From positions 1-53,255 of the forward strand of contig JAGANX010000042.1 in assembly GCA_017623975.1 (NCBI GenBank): a stretch of 53,255 bases of DNA, read 5' to 3'. Below, piece after piece: positions 6,479 through 14,543 of this stretch; the stretch's first letter is position 1; each line of letters begins with the position of its first letter. The DNA comes from Clostridia bacterium (GTDB lineage Bacteria > Bacillota > Clostridia > Oscillospirales > CAG-272). A program made the translations under genes and the position numbers. The notes beneath the pieces are model-generated. The model did not search any database and was not told where the DNA came from. It saw nothing but the letters and a program-made list of their open reading frames with translations.

Positions 6479-8482
6479 ATGAAAAAGAAACTTTTGATTT
6501 TGTTCTTGGCTCTTGCATTGGCACTTTGTGCTTTTGCAGCGTGCGGTGAGAAGCAGGACCCACAGGGCAGTGGCACACAAAATAGTGGCACTACTGACAA
6601 CAGTGGCACAGGAAATAACAGCGGCGGTACAACACCGTCTCAACCAACTACACCCGGCGGTGACCAGGGCTGTCAACACAACTACAAGGTAGTTGATGAG
6701 ATTGAGGCTACCTGTTTAGCGCCAAGAAAGACAATAAAGGAATGTACAATTTGCGGTGACCGTCAAGAAATTGAAGAGGGTAACACAGCATCCCACATTT
6801 CAAGTCAGATAGTTAAGACAGAGGCTACATGTACAACTGACGGTGAACGTGCTTGCGTTTGCGCAACCTGTGGCACAACAATGTTTGACCCTAATATGGA
6901 GCAGGTTATACCTAAGCTGGGTCATACATATGAAAGAACCGAAAATATGTTTGACGAGGCGGCAGGCGTTACATTTATCCCAGGTAACTGTGATGAAGAA
7001 GGCCGTTTTGAAAGAGTTTGCGGTGATTGCGGCTATAACGAAGACCCTATTACCCGTGATGAGTATGCTCAAATTCCCGGATATGACACTGAAAAGTATG
7101 ATGCTATGGAGGTTTGGGGACACGACTATTCTGTTAAGATTGGTGAAGGCGCTGCTACCTGTACAGAGGGTAGTTATATCGAATATGCATGTTCAAGAGA
7201 TGGCTGTACCTCTACAAAAAGGGAGACAAAGGGGTATCCAAAGGGACATAAGTATATTACCAGCGAAGAGGCTGTTGAAGGCGTTAACTATGTAATTGAT
7301 CCAAAGCCAACCTGCTTATACGAAGGTAAGAAAATTTACGTTTGTATAAACGAAGGCTGTGGCGAACGTGCAACAGAGGATAAATACATTGAGGTTGTTC
7401 CGGTCCTTAACCACGATACATCTAACAGAGATGCGGCATACCTTGAAAGAGACGTTGCTGCAACCTGTGCATTGCCTGCATACAAGGTATATAGATGCTG
7501 TGTAGATGCTCTTTGTGAGGTAACAGAGACTGTTTATGAGGGCGAGCCACTTCCGCACCTTTGGGAGGTAAGCGGTCCGCAAACATGTAAGACAGAGGGT
7601 AAGACACCTTACAAGTGTACACGTCAGGGCTGTGAGGAAACAAAGCTCGATACACCGATTGACCTAAACATTAAGCATACATATGAATCCGTTGTTAAGG
7701 AAGCGACTTGTATAAACAACGCTGTTTATAAATGCGCGGTTTGTGAGGAGGAATATGCTCCTTACGAAAATGACGATTTTTACAAGAATGGCTTTGCTCA
7801 CGGAGTTCACGTATTTGAATACAGTGAAACAGTAGCACCAACCTGTTCATCTATCGGTTACAAGATTTATGCATGTACTGCTGATGAAAACTGCGTTGTT
7901 ACAAGAAAAGACCCTAACAATACAGATTTGAATAATCCTGATCTTCCACTTAAAGAGGATATCGTTGCAAGAACTGCACATAACTTTGACTTGGACGGCA
8001 ACGGCACAATTGACGTATCTCCTGACGGAAAGATTACTTGCGCTGTATGCTTTACACAGTATAGAGATATAACAACTGAAATTACAAACGGTAACGGTAC
8101 GCTTTGCTTAGGCTGTGGCAACAATCCTTGCGATTGCGGTTTAAGCGTTGAATGGAACGGCTACGTTTCACCAATAGTTCCAAGTGAGCACGTTTTAGCT
8201 GCTAACAAGGAAACAGTAATTTCCTCTATCGAATGGACAGAGGTTGAAAACAAGGGTACTGTTGACTTGGCAATTGGTGAGGGTATGATTATCGTTGACG
8301 GTGAGGAAAACACTACATATACAATTAAGGTATATGATAAGGCGGACGGCACACTTCTTCACACCTTTGAGGTAAGCGGTGACGTTGTACTCGTTGACCT
8401 CTATGATTACCTTGAAGTTGGTCAAGTAGCAATTACAGCTTCTACAACAGCTATTGTTTACTTGTACTCCATTGTAAAGTAA
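6479..8482 (+). CDS. Cys-rich repeat lipoprotein 1
   Basis: A 667-residue surface lipoprotein. Signal peptide MKKKLLILFLALALAL, lipobox FAAC, then a long Gly/Thr/Ser/Asn linker. The body is a string of about nine degenerate units with the scheme H-x(n)-A-T-C-x(3-5)-G-x(4-6)-C-x(2,3)-C, for example ATCTTDGERACVCATCG. The end is a domain shared with the two following genes: YRDITTEIT, then CLGCGNNPCDCG, EWNGY, and a beta-rich stretch with LAIGEGMI, YTIKVYD and FEVSG. The ATG at 6479 has AGGAGGG six bases upstream; the frame extends further upstream but across the promoter. The paired Cys/His spacing suggests metal binding or disulfides. Function unknown. Confidence 0.85.
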   Translation: MKKKLLILFLALALALCAFAACGEKQDPQGSGTQNSGTTDNSGTGNNSGGTTPSQPTTPGGDQGCQHNYKVVDEIEATCLAPRKTIKECTICGDRQEIEEGNTASHISSQIVKTEATCTTDGERACVCATCGTTMFDPNMEQVIPKLGHTYERTENMFDEAAGVTFIPGNCDEEGRFERVCGDCGYNEDPITRDEYAQIPGYDTEKYDAMEVWGHDYSVKIGEGAATCTEGSYIEYACSRDGCTSTKRETKGYPKGHKYITSEEAVEGVNYVIDPKPTCLYEGKKIYVCINEGCGERATEDKYIEVVPVLNHDTSNRDAAYLERDVAATCALPAYKVYRCCVDALCEVTETVYEGEPLPHLWEVSGPQTCKTEGKTPYKCTRQGCEETKLDTPIDLNIKHTYESVVKEATCINNAVYKCAVCEEEYAPYENDDFYKNGFAHGVHVFEYSETVAPTCSSIGYKIYACTADENCVVTRKDPNNTDLNNPDLPLKEDIVARTAHNFDLDGNGTIDVSPDGKITCAVCFTQYRDITTEITNGNGTLCLGCGNNPCDCGLSVEWNGYVSPIVPSEHVLAANKETVISSIEWTEVENKGTVDLAIGEGMIIVDGEENTTYTIKVYDKADGTLLHTFEVSGDVVLVDLYDYLEVGQVAITASTTAIVYLYSIVK

Positions 8483-8495
8483 TTTAGTAAAAGCT

Positions 8496-8532
8496 AATAC
8501 GGGTGCGTTCATAAGCGCATCCGTATTCTTTG
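8496..8532 (+). terminator. intrinsic terminator after lipoprotein 1
   Basis: AATACGGGTGCG pairs with CGCATCCGTATT around TTCATAAG, then CTTTG. One G-T pair in the stem. Confidence 0.8.
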
Positions 8533-8571
8533 TATATATTGCACAAAAATATTATTTTTATTTAAAAGGTA

Positions 8572-8599
8572 TTGATATTTTTGATAAAAATGATAAAAT
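8572..8599 (+). promoter_or_regulatory. promoter, lipoprotein 2
   Basis: TTGATA (8572-8577) and TAAAAT (8594-8599), 16-bp spacer. The TATTGATATTTTT context is repeated in the promoter of lipoprotein 3. Confidence 0.7.
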
Positions 8600-8622
8600 T
8601 AGAGTAAGAGGTGATAAATGAT

Positions 8623-9918
8623 ATGAAAAGAAAAGTTATGATAATTTTATCCGTTGCATTAATTCTTTGCTTGACATTGGCGTTTGCAAGCTGTGGCGGT
8701 GGGGACACCGGTAGCTCTTCAAGCGTACCGCAAAGCACAATTGATTCGGGTGCAGGCGGTGAAAGCTCAAATGGCGGCGGCACAACAGATAGCTCAACTC
8801 CACCAACAGCGTCTTCTGTTCCTGACGGTGGGGAGGATAAGCCTTGTGCGCATAACTTTGTATCCGTTGAAAAAAAGGATGCAACCTGCATAGAGGACGG
8901 CTATGAAAATTACAAGTGTGACACCTGTGGTGAAACAAAAACTGAAACCTTACCGAAAACAAATGTGCATAACTACGTGCTTTCTGAGGAAATCGCTGCT
9001 ACCTGCTTGTCTCCTAAGATTGTAGTTAAGGCTTGTAGCGTTTGCAGTGACCGTGTTGAAGAAACGGTTGGTGAGGTAGGCGAGCATAGCTATGCGGTTT
9101 CAGAGGAAATTGCGGCTACTTGTCAGCATCCAAAGATTGTAGTTAAGGTTTGCGGTGTTTGTGAGGACCGTCAAGAGATTGAAGAGGGCGAAAAGGGTCC
9201 ACACACTCAGGAGGTTGTTGTTGCAAAGGAAGCGACCTGTACTGAGGACGGCAAAAGGGCTGCACGATGTGCTGTTTGTAAAAATGCTTTGTTTGACCCG
9301 GAATTAGACAAGGTTATTCCAAAGCTTGGCCATGATTTTACTGAATTTGTAAAGAACGTTAAGCCTACCTGCGTAGAAGAAGGCTACGACATATATAAGT
9401 GCGTAAGATGTGATGAAACCTCCACAACAAAGACAGCTGACCCAACAGGTAACCACGGTTACGCAAGGGCAACTGTTGATGGCTTGATTGCTTGCTATAT
9501 GTGCGGTAAGGGTTATAGAGACGTTACAACAGAGGTTACAACAGAGGAAGATGCTTTCTGTATGGGTTGCGGAAAAGACCCATGCGAATGTGGCTCTGTT
9601 GGTGAATCAAACGGTTATACACCTGCTAAGGCACCGTATGAGCTAACCGCTGCTACCGAATTTACAATAACAGAGGTTGCATTGTCAGACGGTAATGTAG
9701 CTCTTGCTATTGGTAACGGTATGATTGTTTTGACAGGTACAAAGGAAACAACATACACTGTTATCATTTACAGCGCGATAGACGGTGAGGCTGTTAAAAC
9801 ATTTGAGGTATCAGGCAACTATGTTCTCGTTGACTTAGCTGGATATGAGCAGGTTTGCAAGGTGCAAATTACTGCGTCAACCGATGCAACAGCGCAATTC
9901 TACGCGCCTGAAAACTAA
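8623..9918 (+). CDS. Cys-rich repeat lipoprotein 2
   Basis: A 431-residue paralogue of the neighbours. Signal peptide with lipobox FASC, Gly/Ser linker, about five H...ATC...C..C units (for example EATCTEDGKRAARCAVC), then the shared C-terminal domain with YRDVTTEVT, CMGCGKDPCECG, SNGYTPA, LAIGNGMI, YTVIIYS and FEVSG. A GTG at 8611 is in frame, but GAGGTGAT precedes the ATG at 8623, which gives a regular signal peptide. Own promoter and own terminator indicate a monocistronic unit. Like its neighbours it should be anchored on the outer face of the membrane; role unknown. Confidence 0.85.
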   Translation: MKRKVMIILSVALILCLTLAFASCGGGDTGSSSSVPQSTIDSGAGGESSNGGGTTDSSTPPTASSVPDGGEDKPCAHNFVSVEKKDATCIEDGYENYKCDTCGETKTETLPKTNVHNYVLSEEIAATCLSPKIVVKACSVCSDRVEETVGEVGEHSYAVSEEIAATCQHPKIVVKVCGVCEDRQEIEEGEKGPHTQEVVVAKEATCTEDGKRAARCAVCKNALFDPELDKVIPKLGHDFTEFVKNVKPTCVEEGYDIYKCVRCDETSTTKTADPTGNHGYARATVDGLIACYMCGKGYRDVTTEVTTEEDAFCMGCGKDPCECGSVGESNGYTPAKAPYELTAATEFTITEVALSDGNVALAIGNGMIVLTGTKETTYTVIIYSAIDGEAVKTFEVSGNYVLVDLAGYEQVCKVQITASTDATAQFYAPEN

Positions 9919-9934
9919 TAACTTAATATTTTCG

Positions 9935-9966
9935 TGGGCACTGCTAAAATTGCGGTGCCCATTTTG
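9935..9966 (+). terminator. intrinsic terminator after lipoprotein 2
   Basis: TGGGCAC pairs with GTGCCCA around a 13-nt loop, followed by TTTTGTCGTTTT. Confidence 0.8.
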
Positions 9967-9984
9967 TCGTTTTAAATAAATGAA

Positions 9985-10055
9985 TTGTGCAATGTGAACA
10001 AAAAAATTATATTTATATAAAATGTATTGATATTTTTAACGAAAAATGCTACAAT
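9985..10055 (+). promoter_or_regulatory. TTGTGCAA box and promoter, lipoprotein 3
   Basis: TTGTGCAA (9985-9992) followed by TGAACAAAAAA, as upstream of lipoprotein 1; then TTGATA (10027-10032), 17 bp, TACAAT (10050-10055). Confidence 0.7.
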
Positions 10056-10105
10056 GAATGTATAAAAGTGCATATAATAAATGTACGAAAAATGAGAGGT
10101 GAAAT

Positions 10106-12268
10106 ATGAAGATGAACAAATTGTTTAAGGTCATCGTTTTGACTGTTGCAATGGTTGCATGCCTGTGCTTGCTCCTTACAAGCTGTGGTGAATGCCAGCA
10201 TACAGGCGGCGTTGCTACCTGTAATGCTAAGGCTAAATGTACAGCGTGCCAACAGGAATACGGTGAATTGGCTGCTCATACATTTGCAGAGGCGACCTGT
10301 ACCGCACCAAAGACCTGTACCGTGTGTGCAGTGACAGAGGGTAATGCACTTGGTCACACAGGCGGTACTGCAACATGTACAGCAAAGGCTACATGTACAA
10401 GATGTAACACACAGTACGGTGAGGTTTTGCCACATGATTATGCAGAGGCAACCTGTACCGCACCAAAGACCTGTAAGGCTTGCTCCGCTACTGACGGTGA
10501 AGCACTTGGCCATGACGAGCAGTATGAGGTTATAGCTCCTACTTGCGTAGCAGGCGGTATTACAAATATCACATGTAGCAGATGTGACTACACAAATACT
10601 AAGGACCCAACAGAGGCAACAGGCGTACACGTTTACGACGTTAAGGGCGAAACGGTAGCTCCTACCTGTGTAGATAAGGGTTACACAACATACAGCTGCT
10701 CCGCAGGTGAATGCGGCACAACAGAAAACAAGGACTTTGTTGATGAGCTTGGTCATGACGAAAAGTATGAGGTTATAGCTCCTACTTGTGTAGCAGGCGG
10801 TATTACAAACGTAACTTGCAGTAGATGTGACTATACAAATACTAAGGACCCAACAGAGGCAACAGGTGTCCATGTATATGATGTAAAGGGTGAAACAACT
10901 GCTCCAACTTGTCTTGAACAAGGTTATACTACATACAGTTGTTCCGCAGGTGAGTGTGGCACAACAGAAAATAAAGATTTTGTTGACGCACTTGGACATG
11001 CCGAAAAGTATGAGGTTATACCTGCTACCTGCTTGACAGACGGTATTACAAATGTAACTTGCAGTAGATGTGATTACACAGCAACAAAAGACCCTGTAAC
11101 AGCACTTGGCCATACAGGCGGTACTGCTACTTGCATCACACAAAAGGTGTGTGTAAGAGAAGGCTGCGGTATGTCTTATGGAGAGCTTTTGCCGCATAAA
11201 TATGATGTAGTGGTTGAAACAGTAGCTCCTACATGTATTACAAAGGGCTATACAGAATATAGCTGCTCCGCAGGTGAATGTGGTACAACCGAAAAGAGAG
11301 ATGAAACTAACGAAATTCCACATAACTACAATGTAAAGGTTGAAACAGTAGCTCCTACATGTATTACAAAGGGCTATACAGAATATAGCTGCTCTGCCGG
11401 TGAATGTGATACAACCGAAAAGAGAGATGAAACTAACGAAATTCCGCATAACTACAATGTAAAGGTTGAAACAGTAGCTCCAACATGTATTACAAAGGGT
11501 TATACAGAATATAGCTGCTCTGCCGGTGAATGTGATACAACCGAAAAGAGAGAAGAAACTGACGAAATTCCACATAACTACAATGTAAAGGTTGAGACAA
11601 TAGCTCCAACATGTATTACAAAGGGTTATACAGAATATAGCTGCTCCGCAGGCGAGTGTGGCACAACCGAAAAGAGAGATGAAACTAATGAGGTTGAGCA
11701 CGTTTACGACGTTAAGGGCGAAACGGTTGCACCAAGCTGCTCAGCAGAGGGCTATACAACATACGGCTGCTCACAAGGTGAATGTGGTTTGACAGAGAAT
11801 AGAGACTACACAAAGAGAATAGCACACACATTTGTTGACGTGAACGAATTTGATGAGATTATCTGTTCTGAGTGCCAACAGTCTTACAGAAATGTAACAA
11901 CTCTTGTTTCCACAGGTGACGGTGAGCTTTGCTTGGGCTGTGACCGTGGCGAAAACGGCGAGTGTGTATGCAACGTAAAGGTTGAATGGAACGGCTATGT
12001 TGCTCCGTTAGACCCTGACAAGCTAACAGCTAATGAAGAATTCACAAAGACAAAGGTGTTTGAAAACAAGGACCTTGAAATTGGCGAAGGCTTGATTAAA
12101 CTTACAAGCGAGAGCGAGGCTAACTACACAGTTACAATCGGTGAGCAAACAATTGAGGTTAGCGGAACGGAAGTTGTAATTGACCTTTATGAGTACGAAA
12201 GCGTTACATCTGTAACAATTGTTTCCGATGCTGATGCGGAAGTAGTATTCTACGAAAAAATTAACTAA
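10106..12268 (+). CDS. Cys-rich repeat lipoprotein 3 with nested tandem repeats
   Basis: A 720-residue lipoprotein. Signal peptide with lipobox LTSC, no linker: the Cys repeats begin at once (CGECQHTGG). An N-terminal set of short units (ATCTAPKTCTVC type) is followed by a 243-bp (81-residue) repeat present slightly more than twice from 10511, then four almost identical 126-bp (42-residue) units from 11213, each with APTCITKGYTEYSCSAGEC. The C-terminal domain (YRNVTTLVS, CLGCDRGENGECVC, EWNGYV, LEIGEGLI, IEVSG) is shared with the two upstream genes. GAGAGG precedes the ATG. The repeats make copy-number change by recombination likely. Possible metal-binding or adhesive surface protein; function unknown. 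Confidence 0.87.
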   Translation: MKMNKLFKVIVLTVAMVACLCLLLTSCGECQHTGGVATCNAKAKCTACQQEYGELAAHTFAEATCTAPKTCTVCAVTEGNALGHTGGTATCTAKATCTRCNTQYGEVLPHDYAEATCTAPKTCKACSATDGEALGHDEQYEVIAPTCVAGGITNITCSRCDYTNTKDPTEATGVHVYDVKGETVAPTCVDKGYTTYSCSAGECGTTENKDFVDELGHDEKYEVIAPTCVAGGITNVTCSRCDYTNTKDPTEATGVHVYDVKGETTAPTCLEQGYTTYSCSAGECGTTENKDFVDALGHAEKYEVIPATCLTDGITNVTCSRCDYTATKDPVTALGHTGGTATCITQKVCVREGCGMSYGELLPHKYDVVVETVAPTCITKGYTEYSCSAGECGTTEKRDETNEIPHNYNVKVETVAPTCITKGYTEYSCSAGECDTTEKRDETNEIPHNYNVKVETVAPTCITKGYTEYSCSAGECDTTEKREETDEIPHNYNVKVETIAPTCITKGYTEYSCSAGECGTTEKRDETNEVEHVYDVKGETVAPSCSAEGYTTYGCSQGECGLTENRDYTKRIAHTFVDVNEFDEIICSECQQSYRNVTTLVSTGDGELCLGCDRGENGECVCNVKVEWNGYVAPLDPDKLTANEEFTKTKVFENKDLEIGEGLIKLTSESEANYTVTIGEQTIEVSGTEVVIDLYEYESVTSVTIVSDADAEVVFYEKIN
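10511..11100 (+). repeat. 243-bp in-frame tandem repeat
   Basis: Units begin with CATGACG or CATGCCG at 10511, 10754 and 10997, exactly 243 bp apart; the third is incomplete. Each full unit encodes 81 residues with two ATC/PTC...C..C modules. Confidence 0.85.
11213..11716 (+). repeat. 126-bp in-frame tandem repeat, four copies
   Basis: GTTGAAAC or GTTGAGAC starts units at 11213, 11339, 11465 and 11591, exactly 126 bp apart, with only a few substitutions between copies. A diverged fifth unit follows. Confidence 0.92.
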
Positions 12269-12279
12269 ATAATAGAAAA

Positions 12280-12310
12280 GGTAAACTCCTTCGGGGGTTT
12301 ATCTTTTTTG
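12280..12310 (+). terminator. intrinsic terminator with UUCG tetraloop
   Basis: A 10-bp stem (12280-12289 with 12294-12303, two G-T pairs) closed by C-TTCG-G, followed by TTTTTTG. Ends the lipoprotein 3 transcript. Confidence 0.87.
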
Positions 12311-12340
12311 TTATATTTAGGTAAAATGTTATGTATTCTA

Positions 12341-12369
12341 TTGACATTTTAATTTTGTAAGACTATAAT
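12341..12369 (+). promoter_or_regulatory. sigma-A promoter of the aromatic amino-acid operon
   Basis: TTGACA (12341-12346), 17 bp, TATAAT (12364-12369): a perfect consensus. The leader is only about 60 nt, too short for a T-box, and no attenuator hairpin with a T-run is visible. Confidence 0.9.
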
Positions 12370-12434
12370 AAATAGTATAATTATTCATAATAATGTGAAT
12401 TAATATTTTGTGCCGGTGGAACGGGGATGATTTG

Positions 12435-13526
12435 ATGAACGAACTTGAACAGGCAAGAAAAATAATAAATGAAGTTGATGAGCAAATGGCTGCGCTCTTT
12501 GAAAAGAGGATGTATGCCAGTGAACTTGTTGCAAAATATAAAAAAGAACACGGGCTGTCTATTCTTGATGAAGAACGGGAAAAACAGGTTATCCATAACA
12601 ACAGCGCGCTTATAAAAAATCCTGTATATCAAGAATATTATGCGGAATTTATTAAAGAAACTATGCGGATTTCAAGGTCCTATCAATCTCGTTTGAACGA
12701 GGGGCAGAGGGTTGCATATAGCGGTGTTGAAGGGGCGTACGCCTATATCGCCGCAAAAAAGATGTATCCTTGCGCAAATCTTGTATCGTATCCTGACTTT
12801 GAAAGCGCATATAATTCCGTTGAAAATGGTGAATGTGATGTTTGCGTTCTACCTATTGAAAACAGTTATGCAGGTGATGTTTCCACAGTTATGGACTTGA
12901 TGTTTTCAGGCACTCTTTATGTAAATCAGGTTATAAATCTTCCGATAACTCACTGCTTGATGGTGAATGAGGGGGTAGAACTTAAGGATATTAAAAAGGT
13001 TGTTAGCCATCCGCAAGCCTTGGCGCAGTGCGCAAGTTACATAAAAGAAATGGGCTTTGAACCTGTGTCACACGAAAACACAGCCTTATCCGCTAAATAT
13101 GTGAAGGAAAATGGGCTTTTGGATACAGGCGCTATTGCTTCACTGGAAACGGCGGAACTTTTTGGCTTGAAGGTTTTGGCAAGCGGTATTAACGCAAGCA
13201 GAACCAATACAACACGCTTTCTCGCTTTTTCCCGTGCGCAAAATGAAGTGAAGGCTAATAACAGAAAAATGAATCAGCATTTCATTTTAATGTTTACAGT
13301 TAAAAATGAGGCGGGCGCACTTGCAAAAACCATTGATATTATAGGTGCTTTTGGCTTCAATATGCGCAATTTACACTCCCGTCCTATGAAGGAGCTTTTG
13401 TGGAGCTATTATTTCTATGTTGAGGCTGACGGCAACATAAATTCTCAAAGCGGACAGGATATGCTTCGTGCATTAGGTGCTACTTGTGACAGGTTGAAGC
13501 TTGTTGGCACATATATTTCAGAATAG
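12435..13526 (+). CDS. pheA: bifunctional chorismate mutase / prephenate dehydratase
   Basis: A 363-residue fusion that converts chorismate to prephenate and then to phenylpyruvate. Order: AroQ-class chorismate mutase (about 1-85, helical, LEQARKIINEVDEQMAALFEKR), prephenate dehydratase (about 95-275, with SYPDFESAYNSV and the catalytic NTTRF motif), and an ACT domain (about 285-360, SRPMKE in place of the usual ESRP) that should sense phenylalanine. The frame reaches back to 12408, but GGGGA seven bases before the ATG at 12435 sets the start. First gene of the operon, 14 bp before aroB. Confidence 0.95.
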   Translation: MNELEQARKIINEVDEQMAALFEKRMYASELVAKYKKEHGLSILDEEREKQVIHNNSALIKNPVYQEYYAEFIKETMRISRSYQSRLNEGQRVAYSGVEGAYAYIAAKKMYPCANLVSYPDFESAYNSVENGECDVCVLPIENSYAGDVSTVMDLMFSGTLYVNQVINLPITHCLMVNEGVELKDIKKVVSHPQALAQCASYIKEMGFEPVSHENTALSAKYVKENGLLDTGAIASLETAELFGLKVLASGINASRTNTTRFLAFSRAQNEVKANNRKMNQHFILMFTVKNEAGALAKTIDIIGAFGFNMRNLHSRPMKELLWSYYFYVEADGNINSQSGQDMLRALGATCDRLKLVGTYISE

Positions 13527-13540
13527 TAGAAGGTGTTTAT

Positions 13541-14533
13541 ATGATATTACCTATAAATTTAGGTGAGCAAAGCTACGATATTGTAATTGAAAGGGGAGCT
13601 CTTGATAAAATCGGCTCCTACCTTAATTTAAACCGCAAGGTGCTGATTTTGACAGACAGCGGCGTGCCAAAGGAATATAGTGAAAAGGTACTTTCTTTTT
13701 GCAAGGAAGGGTATATCTATACTATTCCCCAAGGCGAAAAGAGCAAGTGCTTTGATAACTACCGTGACATACTTGGCTTTATGGTAGAAAAAGCGTTTAC
13801 AAGGACGGACTGTGTCGTGTGTGTTGGAGGCGGTGTTTGCGGTGACCTTGGCGGCTTTGTTGCAGCATCTTATATGCGCGGTATTGATTTTTATAATGTA
13901 CCCACAACGCTTTTGTCCCAGGTGGATTCATCAATCGGCGGTAAGGTTGCTATTGATTTTCAAGGGGTAAAGAATATTATTGGTGCATTTTATCAGCCGA
14001 AAAAGGTTGTTATAGACTCTGATACCTTAAAAACCCTTGACAAAAGGCAAGTAAGCGCAGGTCTTTGCGAGGCTATTAAAATGGCTTGTACCTGTGACAA
14101 GGAGCTTTTTGAAAAAATTGAAAGCAGCCAAGACTTGGAAAGAGACATTGATGAAATAATAGCTCGTTCCTTAAAAATCAAGGGGGACGTGGTTGAAAAA
14201 GACCCAAAGGAAAAGGGCTTGCGTAAGGTGTTGAATTTTGGACACACAATAGGACATGCTGTTGAGAGCCAAGGAGACTACCTCCACGGTGAAAGCGTTT
14301 CAATCGGTATGCTCAAAATGTGCAGCCAAGAGGTTAAGACAAGGCTGGAAGGAGTTTTGAAAAAGTACTCCTTACCAACAAAAATGGAATATGATGCAAG
14401 CGTCCTTGCTGATTTTATTAAGAAGGATAAAAAGGCAAGGGGCGAATATATAACGGTTATATATGTTCAAAGAGTTGGCGAGTTTGAAATGCGTGATATT
14501 TTAATTGATGATATTAAGAAATATTTGAATTGA
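13541..14533 (+). CDS. aroB: 3-dehydroquinate synthase
   Basis: A 330-residue NAD- and metal-dependent enzyme that cyclises DAHP to 3-dehydroquinate, the second shikimate step. Motifs: PQGEKSK, NAD-binding GGGVCGDLGGFVAA, PTTLLSQVDSSIGGK, metal ligands in LCEAIK, FGHTIGHA and LHGESVSIGM. Slightly shorter than the E. coli enzyme (about 360). AAGGTG upstream of the ATG at 13541. Second gene of the aro operon; 10 bp before aroC. Confidence 0.96.
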   Translation: MILPINLGEQSYDIVIERGALDKIGSYLNLNRKVLILTDSGVPKEYSEKVLSFCKEGYIYTIPQGEKSKCFDNYRDILGFMVEKAFTRTDCVVCVGGGVCGDLGGFVAASYMRGIDFYNVPTTLLSQVDSSIGGKVAIDFQGVKNIIGAFYQPKKVVIDSDTLKTLDKRQVSAGLCEAIKMACTCDKELFEKIESSQDLERDIDEIIARSLKIKGDVVEKDPKEKGLRKVLNFGHTIGHAVESQGDYLHGESVSIGMLKMCSQEVKTRLEGVLKKYSLPTKMEYDASVLADFIKKDKKARGEYITVIYVQRVGEFEMRDILIDDIKKYLN

Positions 14534-14543
14534 GGTATTTGAT

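Noticed and set aside
10049..11701. A 550-residue minus-strand open frame, Cys/Phe/Leu-rich
   Set aside because: Antisense shadow of the repeat lipoprotein 3 gene; it stays open only because of the repeated Cys/Thr/Ala codons and shows the same 126-bp periodicity. No ribosome-binding site or signal logic.
12370..12434. GGTGGAACGGGG in the pheA leader, resembling the T-box GGTGGNACCGCG
   Set aside because: The leader is only about 60 nt, with no stem I, specifier loop or terminator; mismatches in the core.
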